Positions 12,700 to 21,371 of a DNA stretch of 27,461 bases are shown one piece after another (the stretch's first letter is position 1; the number at the start of each line of letters is the position of its first letter). The notes beneath the pieces were generated by a model. It was not told the origin of the DNA, made no database searches, and worked only from the letters and a program-made list of their open reading frames with translations. The position numbers were made by a program, and so were the translations under genes. Origin of the DNA: a virus; IMG/VR virus record IMGVR_UViG_3300032235_000226, positions 1-27,461 of that record; one strand, given 5' to 3'.

Positions 12700-14512
12700 A
12701 TTTACTGCCCCAGTTCTCTAGTGGACCATCTACGTCAGCAGTCAGCGGAACAGCCCAGCCATCTGTGGTAGTCATGCATTTGCGAACAAGCTGCTTAATT
12801 TCTTCAGCATCCTTGCGCGGGGCATTAAGAACAATTTCATCGTGCACAGGCACAATAAGTAAGTCAGTGAGGTCAGCCTGGTCTAGCTTAACCAGATTTG
12901 ACTTAAACACCTCGGCGGCTCCACCCTGGATTAGGTAGTTGACCAAGGTATATACGCGGTCCTCGTCACAAGGGATACGACGCCCAGTCCAAGTATTGAC
13001 ATAGCCCTGCCCCTCGAGTTCTAGCCTCTGGGTTCCTCGCTGCTCTACAGCTTTCTGGAACATCTGCATGCCAGGGTATCGCTCGTCGAAAGCGTTAGAT
13101 ACAGCACGCATCTGCTCTTCTGGTACGCCAGCAGTGATTGCCTGCTTAGCTACACCAGCACCATATAGACGCCCATACACAACGCCCTTAATTAGAGCAC
13201 GACGCTTGTCAGATTTCTGCATGGTTGGGTCATTGTAAACTTCTCGACCAATTTCGGTGAACGGGTCCGACCCAGTTGCGTCAGAGCGCAGGAATAGCTG
13301 AATCAAGTTCGGGTCCTGAGATAGCGACGAGAACATACGGAACTCAACCTGGTCAAGGTCGGAAGTTACGATTACGTGGTCGTCGTCTTTCGGAAGGAAT
13401 GCGCGGCGCACCGTGTCATCGCCCTTCGGTAGAGTCTGTAGCGCAGGATTCTGGATGGACATGCGGCCTGTACGCGCGCCCATTGTGTTGATAGACGGGT
13501 GCACAAATCCGTCAGTGTTGTCGTTAATGAAGTTGGCAAAGTATGTGTTAGCAACTTTTAGAGACTGTCTGTAGGACAATGTTGTTTCCGCAAGCTGCTT
13601 CACTTCAGGGCTACCATCACGAACAAGCATCTTTAGCTGATCCTTCGATGCAGACTTCTGGCCCTTTTCGGTTTTCTCAGTGATCTCTGCCCCAAGCTTT
13701 TCGAAGAGCGCTACCAACTGCTGGTTACTGCCAATACCTAATCCATAGTTCGTCTTTGCCCATTTAGCTACCTGGTCTGTATAGGAAAGAAGTTCTTCGT
13801 ACTTTTTCTTTGAATACTCTAAATCAAGACGCGCCCCATTGAGTTCCATCTTGGTTGCGATACGTCTGGTATTCATCTCTAGCTCGTAGGCCATGCTGTA
13901 TGGCTTACCAGGAGCAGTGCTCTCCCAAAAATTCTCAAAGAGCTTCATGGTCAGAACAGGGTCTAGTGCACCATAAGACCAGTAAGGTTCAAAGTTGATC
14001 GGCACAGACCCCCAGGTCCAACCATTCTCAGTCAACCCCTGATCTAGGATGCTTTGGAGTGCAGCTGCTCTAGGATCTACGTGGACCCTAGTCAGCTCTT
14101 TAAGAGCCGCACTTTCTAGAGGATTAATGATTTTGGACATAATCATGGTGTCATGCGCTCGGTGCCAAGGCATTTTCCAGTCCGAGTGAATCTCAAACCA
14201 TTTAGCTTCGAAAGCAATATTGTGGCAGACAAGCGGGCCATCGAACTTATTCATGGCCTCGTAAAAGACGCCCTTCCAGTCATCCCAAGGGATTGACCAG
14301 CCGGTTCTAGCGTCGCCTACCTGAACTAGCCTGAGGCATCCATGCCAGGGGGAGAGTGCGTCTTTTTTGTGTCTTCCTGGAAGCTCTCCAGTTTCGGTGT
14401 CGATAGCTAGAGCATTTAGAGGTCTGCGTTCACCAAGCCATGTCATAAACTGATTGGCTTTTTCGACATTGTCTACCAGGTGGAGAGAGACTCCCTCTAG
14501 GCCACTTGTCAT
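12692..14512 (-). CDS. polA: Family A DNA polymerase with 3'-5' exonuclease
   Basis: A 606-residue replicative polymerase without a 5' nuclease domain, as is usual in phages. Exonuclease motifs: ALAIDTETG (Asp38, Glu40), VCHNIAFEAKW, and YGALDPVLTMK. Polymerase motif A is SDLDQVEFR (Asp385, Glu390), motif B is RRALIKGVVYGRLYGAG (Lys442, Tyr446) and motif C is VHDE (557-559). Tyr446 stands where Escherichia coli Pol I has Phe762 and T7 polymerase has Tyr526; Tyr there lowers discrimination against dideoxynucleotides. The gene follows the unknown 156-residue gene by 13 bases and overlaps the resolvase gene. All catalytic residues are present, so it should be active. Confidence 0.95.
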   Translation of the reverse strand: MTSGLEGVSLHLVDNVEKANQFMTWLGERRPLNALAIDTETGELPGRHKKDALSPWHGCLRLVQVGDARTGWSIPWDDWKGVFYEAMNKFDGPLVCHNIAFEAKWFEIHSDWKMPWHRAHDTMIMSKIINPLESAALKELTRVHVDPRAAALQSILDQGLTENGWTWGSVPINFEPYWSYGALDPVLTMKLFENFWESTAPGKPYSMAYELEMNTRRIATKMELNGARLDLEYSKKKYEELLSYTDQVAKWAKTNYGLGIGSNQQLVALFEKLGAEITEKTEKGQKSASKDQLKMLVRDGSPEVKQLAETTLSYRQSLKVANTYFANFINDNTDGFVHPSINTMGARTGRMSIQNPALQTLPKGDDTVRRAFLPKDDDHVIVTSDLDQVEFRMFSSLSQDPNLIQLFLRSDATGSDPFTEIGREVYNDPTMQKSDKRRALIKGVVYGRLYGAGVAKQAITAGVPEEQMRAVSNAFDERYPGMQMFQKAVEQRGTQRLELEGQGYVNTWTGRRIPCDEDRVYTLVNYLIQGGAAEVFKSNLVKLDQADLTDLLIVPVHDEIVLNAPRKDAEEIKQLVRKCMTTTDGWAVPLTADVDGPLENWGSKYA

Positions 14513-14525
14513 TTATTGTCTTTCG

Positions 14526-14996
14526 TTAAGGAACTATTTCAAGAGTATACACACCAGCGATACCGATGTCAACTCTAGACGCATCCTTAAGAAGTCTCTG
14601 AGCCACGCTAGTTAAATACCTAGCACCATTATTGTCATATTTATGTAACGCTTCCAACACAGCCTCGGGGCGGTCACTTACTTGCGCCCAGTATCTATAT
14701 TTTTCAGGAAATATAAGATCTAGAGTCTCGTCCGGGTTGCACTCTTCGCAAGGAGTTGCAGCCGAAGATAGATGAGATGTGGACGCCTCTTTTAGCCCAT
14801 ATCGGGAGACTAAGGAGCATGCAGCACCATGATAGATTAGCGACACGCCGACACGGGACAGAATATAAGAGCCTGATTCTGTTTTATATAGCTCGAATTC
14901 AATCCAACGATAAGCCCCTCTACGCTCCGAGGTGGACTTAGCTAACAGAACACCGTTAAATTGTAGGGTTCTGTCGCCGTCTTTTACTTCTAGCAA
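14526..14996 (-). CDS. Hypothetical protein beside DNA polymerase
   Basis: A 156-residue protein I do not recognise. The N-terminal half is beta-rich with RTLQFNGVLLAKSTSERRGAY and RWIEFELYKTESGSYILSR, then VSLIYHGAACSLVSRYG. A CEEC motif at the middle is followed by a helical part YWAQVSDRPEAVLEALHKYDN and ARYLTSVAQRLLKDAS. The start is a TTG at 14996, two bases after the stop of the coiled-coil gene, with only AAGAAG as a possible Shine-Dalgarno. Its place directly before the polymerase suggests a replication or DNA-metabolism role, but that is position only. Confidence 0.55.
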   Translation of the reverse strand: MLEVKDGDRTLQFNGVLLAKSTSERRGAYRWIEFELYKTESGSYILSRVGVSLIYHGAACSLVSRYGLKEASTSHLSSAATPCEECNPDETLDLIFPEKYRYWAQVSDRPEAVLEALHKYDNNGARYLTSVAQRLLKDASRVDIGIAGVYTLEIVP

Positions 14997-14997
14997 T

Positions 14998-15174
14998 TTA
15001 GTCTTCTTTTTTAAGCTCTGCCGCCTGCTGTTCTGCTTTAATAGCCCTTTGACGTTCGAAGGTAACTAAAGCTTCTAGCTCGGTTATGGTGACTAGTGCA
15101 TTTGCAAGTCGCTCTCTAGTTACTAGCACTAGATTTCTTAGATATTCAGGGTCATTTTGTATTTCGTTATTCAT
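14998..15174 (-). CDS. 58-residue coiled-coil protein
   Basis: A 58-codon frame starting ATG at 15174 with AAGG eight bases upstream. Nearly all of the product looks like one long helix: YLRNLVLVTRERLANALV, ITELEALVTFERQRAIK and AEQQAAELKKED show hydrophobic residues at heptad spacing with many charged residues between. No membrane segment is present. It lies between the tail fibre and the polymerase-linked genes and ends two bases before the next start. Function is unknown; a small structural trimer or an adaptor would be plausible. Confidence 0.6.
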   Translation of the reverse strand: MNNEIQNDPEYLRNLVLVTRERLANALVTITELEALVTFERQRAIKAEQQAAELKKED

Positions 15175-15209
15175 AACTACTACCTTACTACACTAGGTTT
15201 TGTTTGATT

Positions 15210-18200
15210 TTAGGAAGAAAGTCTACTTTCAAGGTCATCAATCTTGTCAGATAGCTGCTGAACTGCCCTGATAAGCGGAGCAACAAAAGATATGTATTCC
15301 ACGCTAAAGTACGTTTCGCCGTCGTCAGCAGGGTCCATCTCGTTTACAACATGGTCTCTATCATCAAACAGTTCTCGCACTTCCTGAGCGATAAGACCGT
15401 AATTTACCGGGCCATCTGGTTCTGATTTGTACGTAAACTTGACCGGGCGAAGCCTCTTAATAATATCTAAACTATCAGCTAGCGCCTCGATGTTTTCCTT
15501 AAGTCGAAGATCAGAAGGGGTGGGGCCAAAAAATCCAGTCGTGGCAAATCTACCTACAGCCGCTACAGTCCCCAGGGAAGAGAACTGGTTCTGTCCCAGA
15601 CGACCCGCAGCAAGAATACTAGACGTTCCGGAAGTAGACAAGTTTCCATCAAAAACTGTAGACACCGATCCAATTGACATAGAGGCTGTACCACTACCCG
15701 TAAAATCAAAAGTTCCCGTGCCAGAGAGCCCGCCTTGAATTCTACCAGCCTCAGCACCAGTCGGATCAAAAAATACGACCGAGTTCGAGGTAGAGCTGAT
15801 TAGAACCCTTTTACCTGTTAGCGAAGTTCTAAAAGTGCCTCCCGAGAAAGAACCACCATTGATGTTTCCCGTCACCTCTAGAGTGCCGCTCAGGGTGCCA
15901 TCATTTATAAAGATATCATCGCCGTAGAAGTCTCCGTCTTTGGTCAACCTAAAACTGGTCGATCCGTTCAACCTAAATGCAGCAATTCTGTCTTTTGTTA
16001 TGCTGATTTTTGGATTGCTATTGTCATTTTCGGGAAACGCGGAAAGCCTTATCTCTCTACCAGAGATAAGATACGCTGTTAATGTATTTACACCGATTCG
16101 ATCAGCATCAATACTGCCAGTGGTAATCTTTCCACCATTAATTGTGGTCGTGTTGGCTGGGTTATTGATATCTGCAGCCGCGCCGCCAGTTGGAATGTAG
16201 CCGGATAGTCCACTAGTAATTGTTAGGGAGCCGCCGTTAATTACTACTGCTCCTGTAGTAGCATCTACACTAAATGTTGGCGTCGGAGATGATCCGTTAT
16301 AGGCAAACAATCCGCCATTATTCATCTTTATACCGGTGTTTGCCTGAGAGGTAGTTTGTATTGTTCCACCAGTAATCGTGGAAGAGGTCAACGTGCCTCC
16401 AACAATGAGCACGTTTCCGGTCTGGGATTGCAGTTCAAAGCTGTAGTTGGTAGGAGAGCCAGTGGAGTAGGCAGTAATTCCAGACGCCTTTATTTCTACT
16501 CTTCGAGTAGATAGAGGCTCCTGAGCAATGATGCTACCACCACGAACAATTTCGGCTGTTACAAAACCAGCTTCAAGATTATTGGTCGTAATAGATCCGG
16601 CGACAATGTCCGGACCCACGACGCCCTGAACTTTAATACCAGGAGATTCAGCAGAGGGGTCAGACTTTACCAGTTCGGTGGAACTAATCTGACGGACAAA
16701 CACTATCTTGTAGTAGTAAGTAGTGATGTTATCAAAGAGTCTTCCGGTGAGCACTGCATAGTTTCCACCGCTACTAACTGGAATAACCTGAACAAGGGTT
16801 GCATCCGAAGGTGTAAACCCAGGACTCGTGGATTCATGGATTTCTACAGCAAGAACGCCTGCTGCTGGTAGATTCCCCGCCGAGTCTAGGCCAGACCAAT
16901 CTACAGTTATTGTCCCCAACTTGGACGTTACGGTAGGCGCTTCGGGAGGATTAAGTACTTCGGAGTACTTGGCGGTAAGGACTTCAACAGTGGCCTCTGT
17001 AGAGCGCTGAACCATAATGTCTACGGCATATACGCTGATTGTGTATGTAAAATTTTGTTGAATAAGTTGATCTTTTATCTGATGCGTAACAGTAGAAGAT
17101 CCAGGGTCTCTAACAAATTCATACTTATATTTAGTTTCAGCAGCTCGTTTGTAGTATACCTCGTAGCCGGCTAGAACTCCCGAAATAGGGGAGCCATCTG
17201 ACCTAGTTGTGGGGGCAGTCCATGTCAAATCTATTACGGGAGAAGTTTCGCCTTCAGGTAGCGTGCTTGTTCCAGATAGATCAGTTACAGGGGACGGGGC
17301 TACTCCATCTTGAGTCGCGGCCACGTCTCCAATCGGATCTGCTGTGTCGTACCAGCGGTATTCTTTCCACACATAAACTTTTGCAGGTGAGACGCTAGTG
17401 TCATTCCAGATGGTGCCGTCTTCAACATACTCATGAGCTACCGGGTAGACGTACTTAGTGCCCAGCCCTGAGCCAGAGAGCGATATTGGAGATGTAAGGG
17501 GGGTCTCTAACTCATATTCGATGGTGTTGCTGTCAACAACAGTAGAAACCTTAAAGAGACCGTCTCGTCCATACAAAGCGCCCTCTAGATCTACCGAAAT
17601 TACATCGCCTTCTCTAAAAACATGAGTCGAGTTGAAATTAACAGTGACCGTAGACCCGGTGGCAGAGACAGAGTCGATTCGTCTAGTAGTGATTAATTCC
17701 CTACCACTAGTAGTCGAGTAGGTGATAGGAACTTCAATATCAGGGTTAAACCAAATAGTGTGGGTAACTGTCTGGCCGTTGTTCCCCGTGTCAGGGGTGT
17801 CTCTCCAGTCTTGGTTGGCACGTGCCCCATCATTCCACGGCGGAGTATCAACCGCGTATACAGCATATTTAGCAGGTGACATCTCTTCCCAGGTATCTGT
17901 GCTGGTTCCGTTGATTCCCTGAATCTGTACGAATGCCCCCTGAGCAATTTTCGGATCTTCTCCGAAATAAAGCTCCATACGCGGAGTGTTTCCAGTAACT
18001 TTGCTGCCGTAGATAAAAGCTTTTATGACTCTTTTATATAGATATAGAGGAGTAGGGCTACTGATACCAGGAGCACTACCAGCATCGTCATTACCAGACG
18101 GTGTGATGGATGATACGGATGAACCAGTCGTTGTGCCCCTGGCTTGTAAAGTTTCAATATTTAACTTAACGTCACTTAGGACACCAGTTAAACTTGTCGG

Positions 18201-18218
18201 ACGCCTTAGCCCCGCCAT
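15210..18218 (-). CDS. Tail fibre with Fn3 repeats and S74 chaperone domain
   Basis: A 1002-residue host-contact protein. After an N-terminal beta region come two fibronectin type III-like modules (about 309-415 and 423-526), then a Gly/Thr/Ser-rich stretch with repeated GGTL/GGTI/GGSF motifs fitting a beta-helical shaft. The end (902-1002) is a Peptidase_S74 intramolecular chaperone: SDLRLKENI with Ser902 and Lys907 at the five-residue spacing of the known Ser/Lys dyad, then VKFTYK, YGLIAQEVRELF and a closing coiled coil. Such domains fold the trimer and then cut themselves off before the Ser. GGAGGT lies five bases before the ATG; the gene overlaps the minor tail gene by 13 bases. Host wall sugars are the likely target. 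Confidence 0.88.
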   Translation of the reverse strand: MAGLRRPTSLTGVLSDVKLNIETLQARGTTTGSSVSSITPSGNDDAGSAPGISSPTPLYLYKRVIKAFIYGSKVTGNTPRMELYFGEDPKIAQGAFVQIQGINGTSTDTWEEMSPAKYAVYAVDTPPWNDGARANQDWRDTPDTGNNGQTVTHTIWFNPDIEVPITYSTTSGRELITTRRIDSVSATGSTVTVNFNSTHVFREGDVISVDLEGALYGRDGLFKVSTVVDSNTIEYELETPLTSPISLSGSGLGTKYVYPVAHEYVEDGTIWNDTSVSPAKVYVWKEYRWYDTADPIGDVAATQDGVAPSPVTDLSGTSTLPEGETSPVIDLTWTAPTTRSDGSPISGVLAGYEVYYKRAAETKYKYEFVRDPGSSTVTHQIKDQLIQQNFTYTISVYAVDIMVQRSTEATVEVLTAKYSEVLNPPEAPTVTSKLGTITVDWSGLDSAGNLPAAGVLAVEIHESTSPGFTPSDATLVQVIPVSSGGNYAVLTGRLFDNITTYYYKIVFVRQISSTELVKSDPSAESPGIKVQGVVGPDIVAGSITTNNLEAGFVTAEIVRGGSIIAQEPLSTRRVEIKASGITAYSTGSPTNYSFELQSQTGNVLIVGGTLTSSTITGGTIQTTSQANTGIKMNNGGLFAYNGSSPTPTFSVDATTGAVVINGGSLTITSGLSGYIPTGGAAADINNPANTTTINGGKITTGSIDADRIGVNTLTAYLISGREIRLSAFPENDNSNPKISITKDRIAAFRLNGSTSFRLTKDGDFYGDDIFINDGTLSGTLEVTGNINGGSFSGGTFRTSLTGKRVLISSTSNSVVFFDPTGAEAGRIQGGLSGTGTFDFTGSGTASMSIGSVSTVFDGNLSTSGTSSILAAGRLGQNQFSSLGTVAAVGRFATTGFFGPTPSDLRLKENIEALADSLDIIKRLRPVKFTYKSEPDGPVNYGLIAQEVRELFDDRDHVVNEMDPADDGETYFSVEYISFVAPLIRAVQQLSDKIDDLESRLSS

Positions 18219-20395
18219 GACTCACCTCCGGTTATGTCGATACTTGGTTCAGTCACGAGTTCCAACGTGACTTCTTCGGGCAAAATAGGGTTTGTAGAGA
18301 GCTGTACCTGGACAGAAGCTATTTTTCTAAGCAAAACATTTCTAGATGTGTCTCCCTTATTTTCATAGTAGCTAGCAAGTCGCTGACTAACAAAAGGGTC
18401 ATCGATTGAGACTACGCACCAGTCGCCAGGCTTATAGTCACTCACCTGAGGTGTAATAGCTCCATTAACGGTGATTGCAAATGCACTGATAGGCAGCTGA
18501 GCCTGAGAAATAAGCTTATCTGCTACAGACTTCAATGCTTTATTTGTAGATATCTTATCTTTAGAGATTTTTACGTCAAAAATTGGCCAGCGTCGTCCTT
18601 CAGCGCTGTCTGGAGATAGAAACTCGTGATCTGCTCTAACAGCATATGGCTGAGATGCATCAGAAGAAACATCTTCGACTCTTCCCTGAACCCAAGCTCT
18701 AGTTCCGCCGCCTTGAATAGTCTCGACTAGGGTGACCGAGCTTATGTTTCCAGGGTACTCAAACGCCAGTCGATCTGCATTGAAGTATGAGACTTTAGCT
18801 AGCTCATCCTCAGGGAGAACTCCACCAGGAAGATCGGCAATAGCAGCAGTAACAGACTTAGGCTTGAGAGGTAAGAATACGAATTGTTTGCTGAAAGTAT
18901 TGCTTTCCGCATCATATGAGCAATCTATTCTGTAATCAAACCCCACAACATCCGTGGCATAACTATCTAGGATTTCTTTAAAAGTTTTTAGTTCGTATCC
19001 TCTAATCGGATCTATGTACGATATCTTCCCATCAACCTCGGAGTCGGCAGCAAACTCAATGCCGATGTCGGCATTTTGGCCAAAAGATCCAGCAGAATAT
19101 GCTTCAACTATAGGTAGCCTAGTGACTTTTGCTCCGCTACCAGCAGGGGCATACTTTACATTTTTTCCATTGCTAAGAATCTGAAAATTACGCAGCGGGT
19201 TAGTGTCTGGATTGCTTGTTCCAATGTTATTTACGTAATATTCGAGAGTAGAGTCCAAAGCAACTTCTAAGCCTTCGACCCTCACGATGTCGCCAGCCGC
19301 AAGTCCATGATTAGTGGCTGTAGTTACGGTTACAACATTATTAGCCCTCTGCCAGTGTGTGATAGTCACATCGCTTGTAGTAACGGCAGTGTTTGCTACG
19401 TTTGCTCCAGTAAATGCATAAGTGAAGGATCTGTCGTCAATTACACTGAGAACTTTTGTTTTAGACGTGCTAAATCCTGGCAAGTCTCTGATTGCAACAA
19501 TTTGCCCTGGCACAAGGTAGTGAGGGGAATCCTCTTCCGCCACCGTGACAGTTGCAACGTTATTGGACCTGCTGTAGCTAGTAATCTCCATTCTAGCCAA
19601 CTCTGCAGGGGCAATGAATTGATTTGCAATGTTGATATTTTGTAGGTCATTAACAAAGTGATCTGAAAGCAAATCTTCTATAAAGTCATCAGTTTTTTGC
19701 TTTAGTCGCACATACGCTAGCTCTGAGGAAACGGTAGTTTCTTTCATAGGCTGCAAATTCTTTTTTCCAGTTGCTCTGTAGTATGCGGCAAAATGAAAGC
19801 TGGTTGTCGTTATGCCAAACGTGGAGTTGTTTGGGGCAGTGGAGTCGAGAACCTTAAACTGACCTGCATACTCTACAAGCTCGGAACCGAAATATAGGTA
19901 TACCCAGGTATTAGCGGCAATCCCCGTAGGAAGAGTGTCGGTACCGGTAAGTGTGACCTTTCCAATCATTCTTCCAGAAACATTCGGGTCTTCGAAGATA
20001 GAAATATTGCAGGCTTTGTCTAGGGAATATGTCTTCCACAGGAAACGGCGATCCAAGTAGCTAATAAAATCATCAGCAGTGATATCTAAGATTTTCTCTT
20101 TAATGTTGTAACTTCTTGTTGAGATTATGCCACCCCAAACGCACTCGCCGTTTCTAAGCACGTAGATGGATGTCTTTCCTGGAAGAGTGGTGTTGTAGAT
20201 GTCGTACGCGGTCGTCGCGCTGGTAATTGGTAGCGATCCATTAAAAGTCCCAGCAGCGTTGAGCACGTTTGTATATGAAACGTCAACTAAAGGAAGTTCA
20301 GCCAAAACCTGGTCACTCATAGTGTCAACAACGATATACCTGTAGTTAGTAGATAACTGACTACCAGGTAATTCCTGAGTGATTATTGGTGACAT
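18206..20395 (-). CDS. Minor tail protein (Gp37-like tail hub)
   Basis: A 729-residue tail protein. The N-terminus YRYIVVDTMSDQVLAELPL, AGTFNGSLPI, GECVWGGIISTRSY and ILDITADDFISYLDRR is the pattern of siphovirus ReqiPepy6 Gp37-like hub proteins that sit at the tail tip after the distal tail protein. Between about 270 and 400 are two beta repeats: NNVATVTVAEEDSPHYLVPG with a following IVAIRDLPG, and NNVVTVTTATNHGLAAGDIV with a following RVEGL. The C-terminal part (RVEDVSSDASQPYAVRADHE, GDWCVVSIDDPF) is typical of this group. No peptidase or lysozyme motif was seen. AAAGGA precedes the ATG. It lies between the distal tail and fibre genes, as expected. Confidence 0.75.
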   Translation of the reverse strand: MSPIITQELPGSQLSTNYRYIVVDTMSDQVLAELPLVDVSYTNVLNAAGTFNGSLPITSATTAYDIYNTTLPGKTSIYVLRNGECVWGGIISTRSYNIKEKILDITADDFISYLDRRFLWKTYSLDKACNISIFEDPNVSGRMIGKVTLTGTDTLPTGIAANTWVYLYFGSELVEYAGQFKVLDSTAPNNSTFGITTTSFHFAAYYRATGKKNLQPMKETTVSSELAYVRLKQKTDDFIEDLLSDHFVNDLQNINIANQFIAPAELARMEITSYSRSNNVATVTVAEEDSPHYLVPGQIVAIRDLPGFSTSKTKVLSVIDDRSFTYAFTGANVANTAVTTSDVTITHWQRANNVVTVTTATNHGLAAGDIVRVEGLEVALDSTLEYYVNNIGTSNPDTNPLRNFQILSNGKNVKYAPAGSGAKVTRLPIVEAYSAGSFGQNADIGIEFAADSEVDGKISYIDPIRGYELKTFKEILDSYATDVVGFDYRIDCSYDAESNTFSKQFVFLPLKPKSVTAAIADLPGGVLPEDELAKVSYFNADRLAFEYPGNISSVTLVETIQGGGTRAWVQGRVEDVSSDASQPYAVRADHEFLSPDSAEGRRWPIFDVKISKDKISTNKALKSVADKLISQAQLPISAFAITVNGAITPQVSDYKPGDWCVVSIDDPFVSQRLASYYENKGDTSRNVLLRKIASVQVQLSTNPILPEEVTLELVTEPSIDITGGESWRG

Positions 20396-20435
20396 CTTTT
20401 GTCCTTTATTTCGTCATTAATACTAAAATTTTACA

Positions 20436-21371
20436 CTAACCAATCCACCCTGAGCGGTAATACAAAGTGCAAGTAGGAGAAGTTCCTGTAGCTTGAAACT
20501 TGACTGTATTAGTGCCTGGGTAGATATAGATCCAGTCAACCAAAGTGCTTGCGTATGATCTGGCAAGCTCCGGATCACCGCCGTTAACCGTTCTCAGCAT
20601 GCTGCGGTTGTATGTATCAATCTGAAGAGTTCCAGTCCAGTCTTTAGTGATTCCACCGATAGTGTCAGTTTTACTGGAATTAGTAAAAGGGGACGTATAT
20701 GTGTTTGTCAGAGAGCCACTGGTTATAGTTCCGCCAAGTTGAAAAATAACTGGAGTTCTTGTGTTGCCAGAGTTTGTCACAGTTACTCCAGTAGACCCTT
20801 GCGTTACAGAAATTTCCCTATATGTGTCTGCCAGGTATTCATATTTAATAGGGTCTGGAGCCTTTAGCTGGATAGAAAAGTCCATGCGCCCTCTAGGATT
20901 TACGCTCCTAATTATTGGTCTACCGCTAAGACGCACAAAAGCAGTTTTAGCTGTGCCTGGCTCATTTACCTTTAAAATTGCACCTTTGTACACCAAGTCA
21001 GTTGCCTCAATTAGAGTTTGTCTTGCTGCTGCAGCCAACGACGGGTCTGGGGGAAGAATAGATCCAGTCAGAGTAATGATTCGAGACTGGTACCTACCGT
21101 CTGCGTCATAGGAACCGTCGCCCCAGCCTCGAGTAAGGTCAGGAAATTGATTCTCTGGCGCTCCCCACCACCCCTCTATGTCAGAGATAACCCAAATGAC
21201 ATTGTTACTATCAATTTTGTTAAAAACTAAACTTCCAAGCGAAATATCTTGTTCTAGTTTTAGTCCGCTTAGGTAGGGAGTTGGTTGTCTAGTGAGGGAA
21301 AGATTGACTTTCTTATTTTCCAGCCCTTGGGCGGTCGGGTCTAGATTAACATTTTCGTAGTAAGGGGACAT
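20436..21371 (-). CDS. Distal tail protein (Dit-like)
   Basis: A 311-residue beta-rich protein directly after the tape measure gene, the standard place for Dit, which forms the hexamer joining tail tube and tip. The N-terminal domain has IEGWWGAPENQFPDLTRGWG and the family-like YQSRIITLTGSI, then a helix AAAARQTLIEATDLVY and a strand set ending RGRMDFSIQLKAPDPIKY. The second half is a galectin-like beta sandwich (VTVTNSGNTRTPVIFQLGG, IYIYPGTNTVKFQATG). Its ATG shares one base with the tape measure stop (TAATG). Fold and position agree. Confidence 0.8.
   Translation of the reverse strand: MSPYYENVNLDPTAQGLENKKVNLSLTRQPTPYLSGLKLEQDISLGSLVFNKIDSNNVIWVISDIEGWWGAPENQFPDLTRGWGDGSYDADGRYQSRIITLTGSILPPDPSLAAAARQTLIEATDLVYKGAILKVNEPGTAKTAFVRLSGRPIIRSVNPRGRMDFSIQLKAPDPIKYEYLADTYREISVTQGSTGVTVTNSGNTRTPVIFQLGGTITSGSLTNTYTSPFTNSSKTDTIGGITKDWTGTLQIDTYNRSMLRTVNGGDPELARSYASTLVDWIYIYPGTNTVKFQATGTSPTCTLYYRSGWIG

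Noticed and set aside
15040-15075. GTTCGAAGG segment resembling a tRNA T-loop
   Set aside because: It lies in the coiled-coil gene and no acceptor or anticodon stem can be drawn around it.
15210-18218. Diversity-generating retroelement target in the tail fibre
   Set aside because: No reverse transcriptase or template repeat in the window, and the C-terminus is an S74 domain rather than a C-type lectin variable region.
20400-20435. TAAAATTTTA palindrome between the distal tail and hub genes as a terminator
   Set aside because: AT-only 5-bp arms are too weak, and co-transcription of these tail genes is expected.
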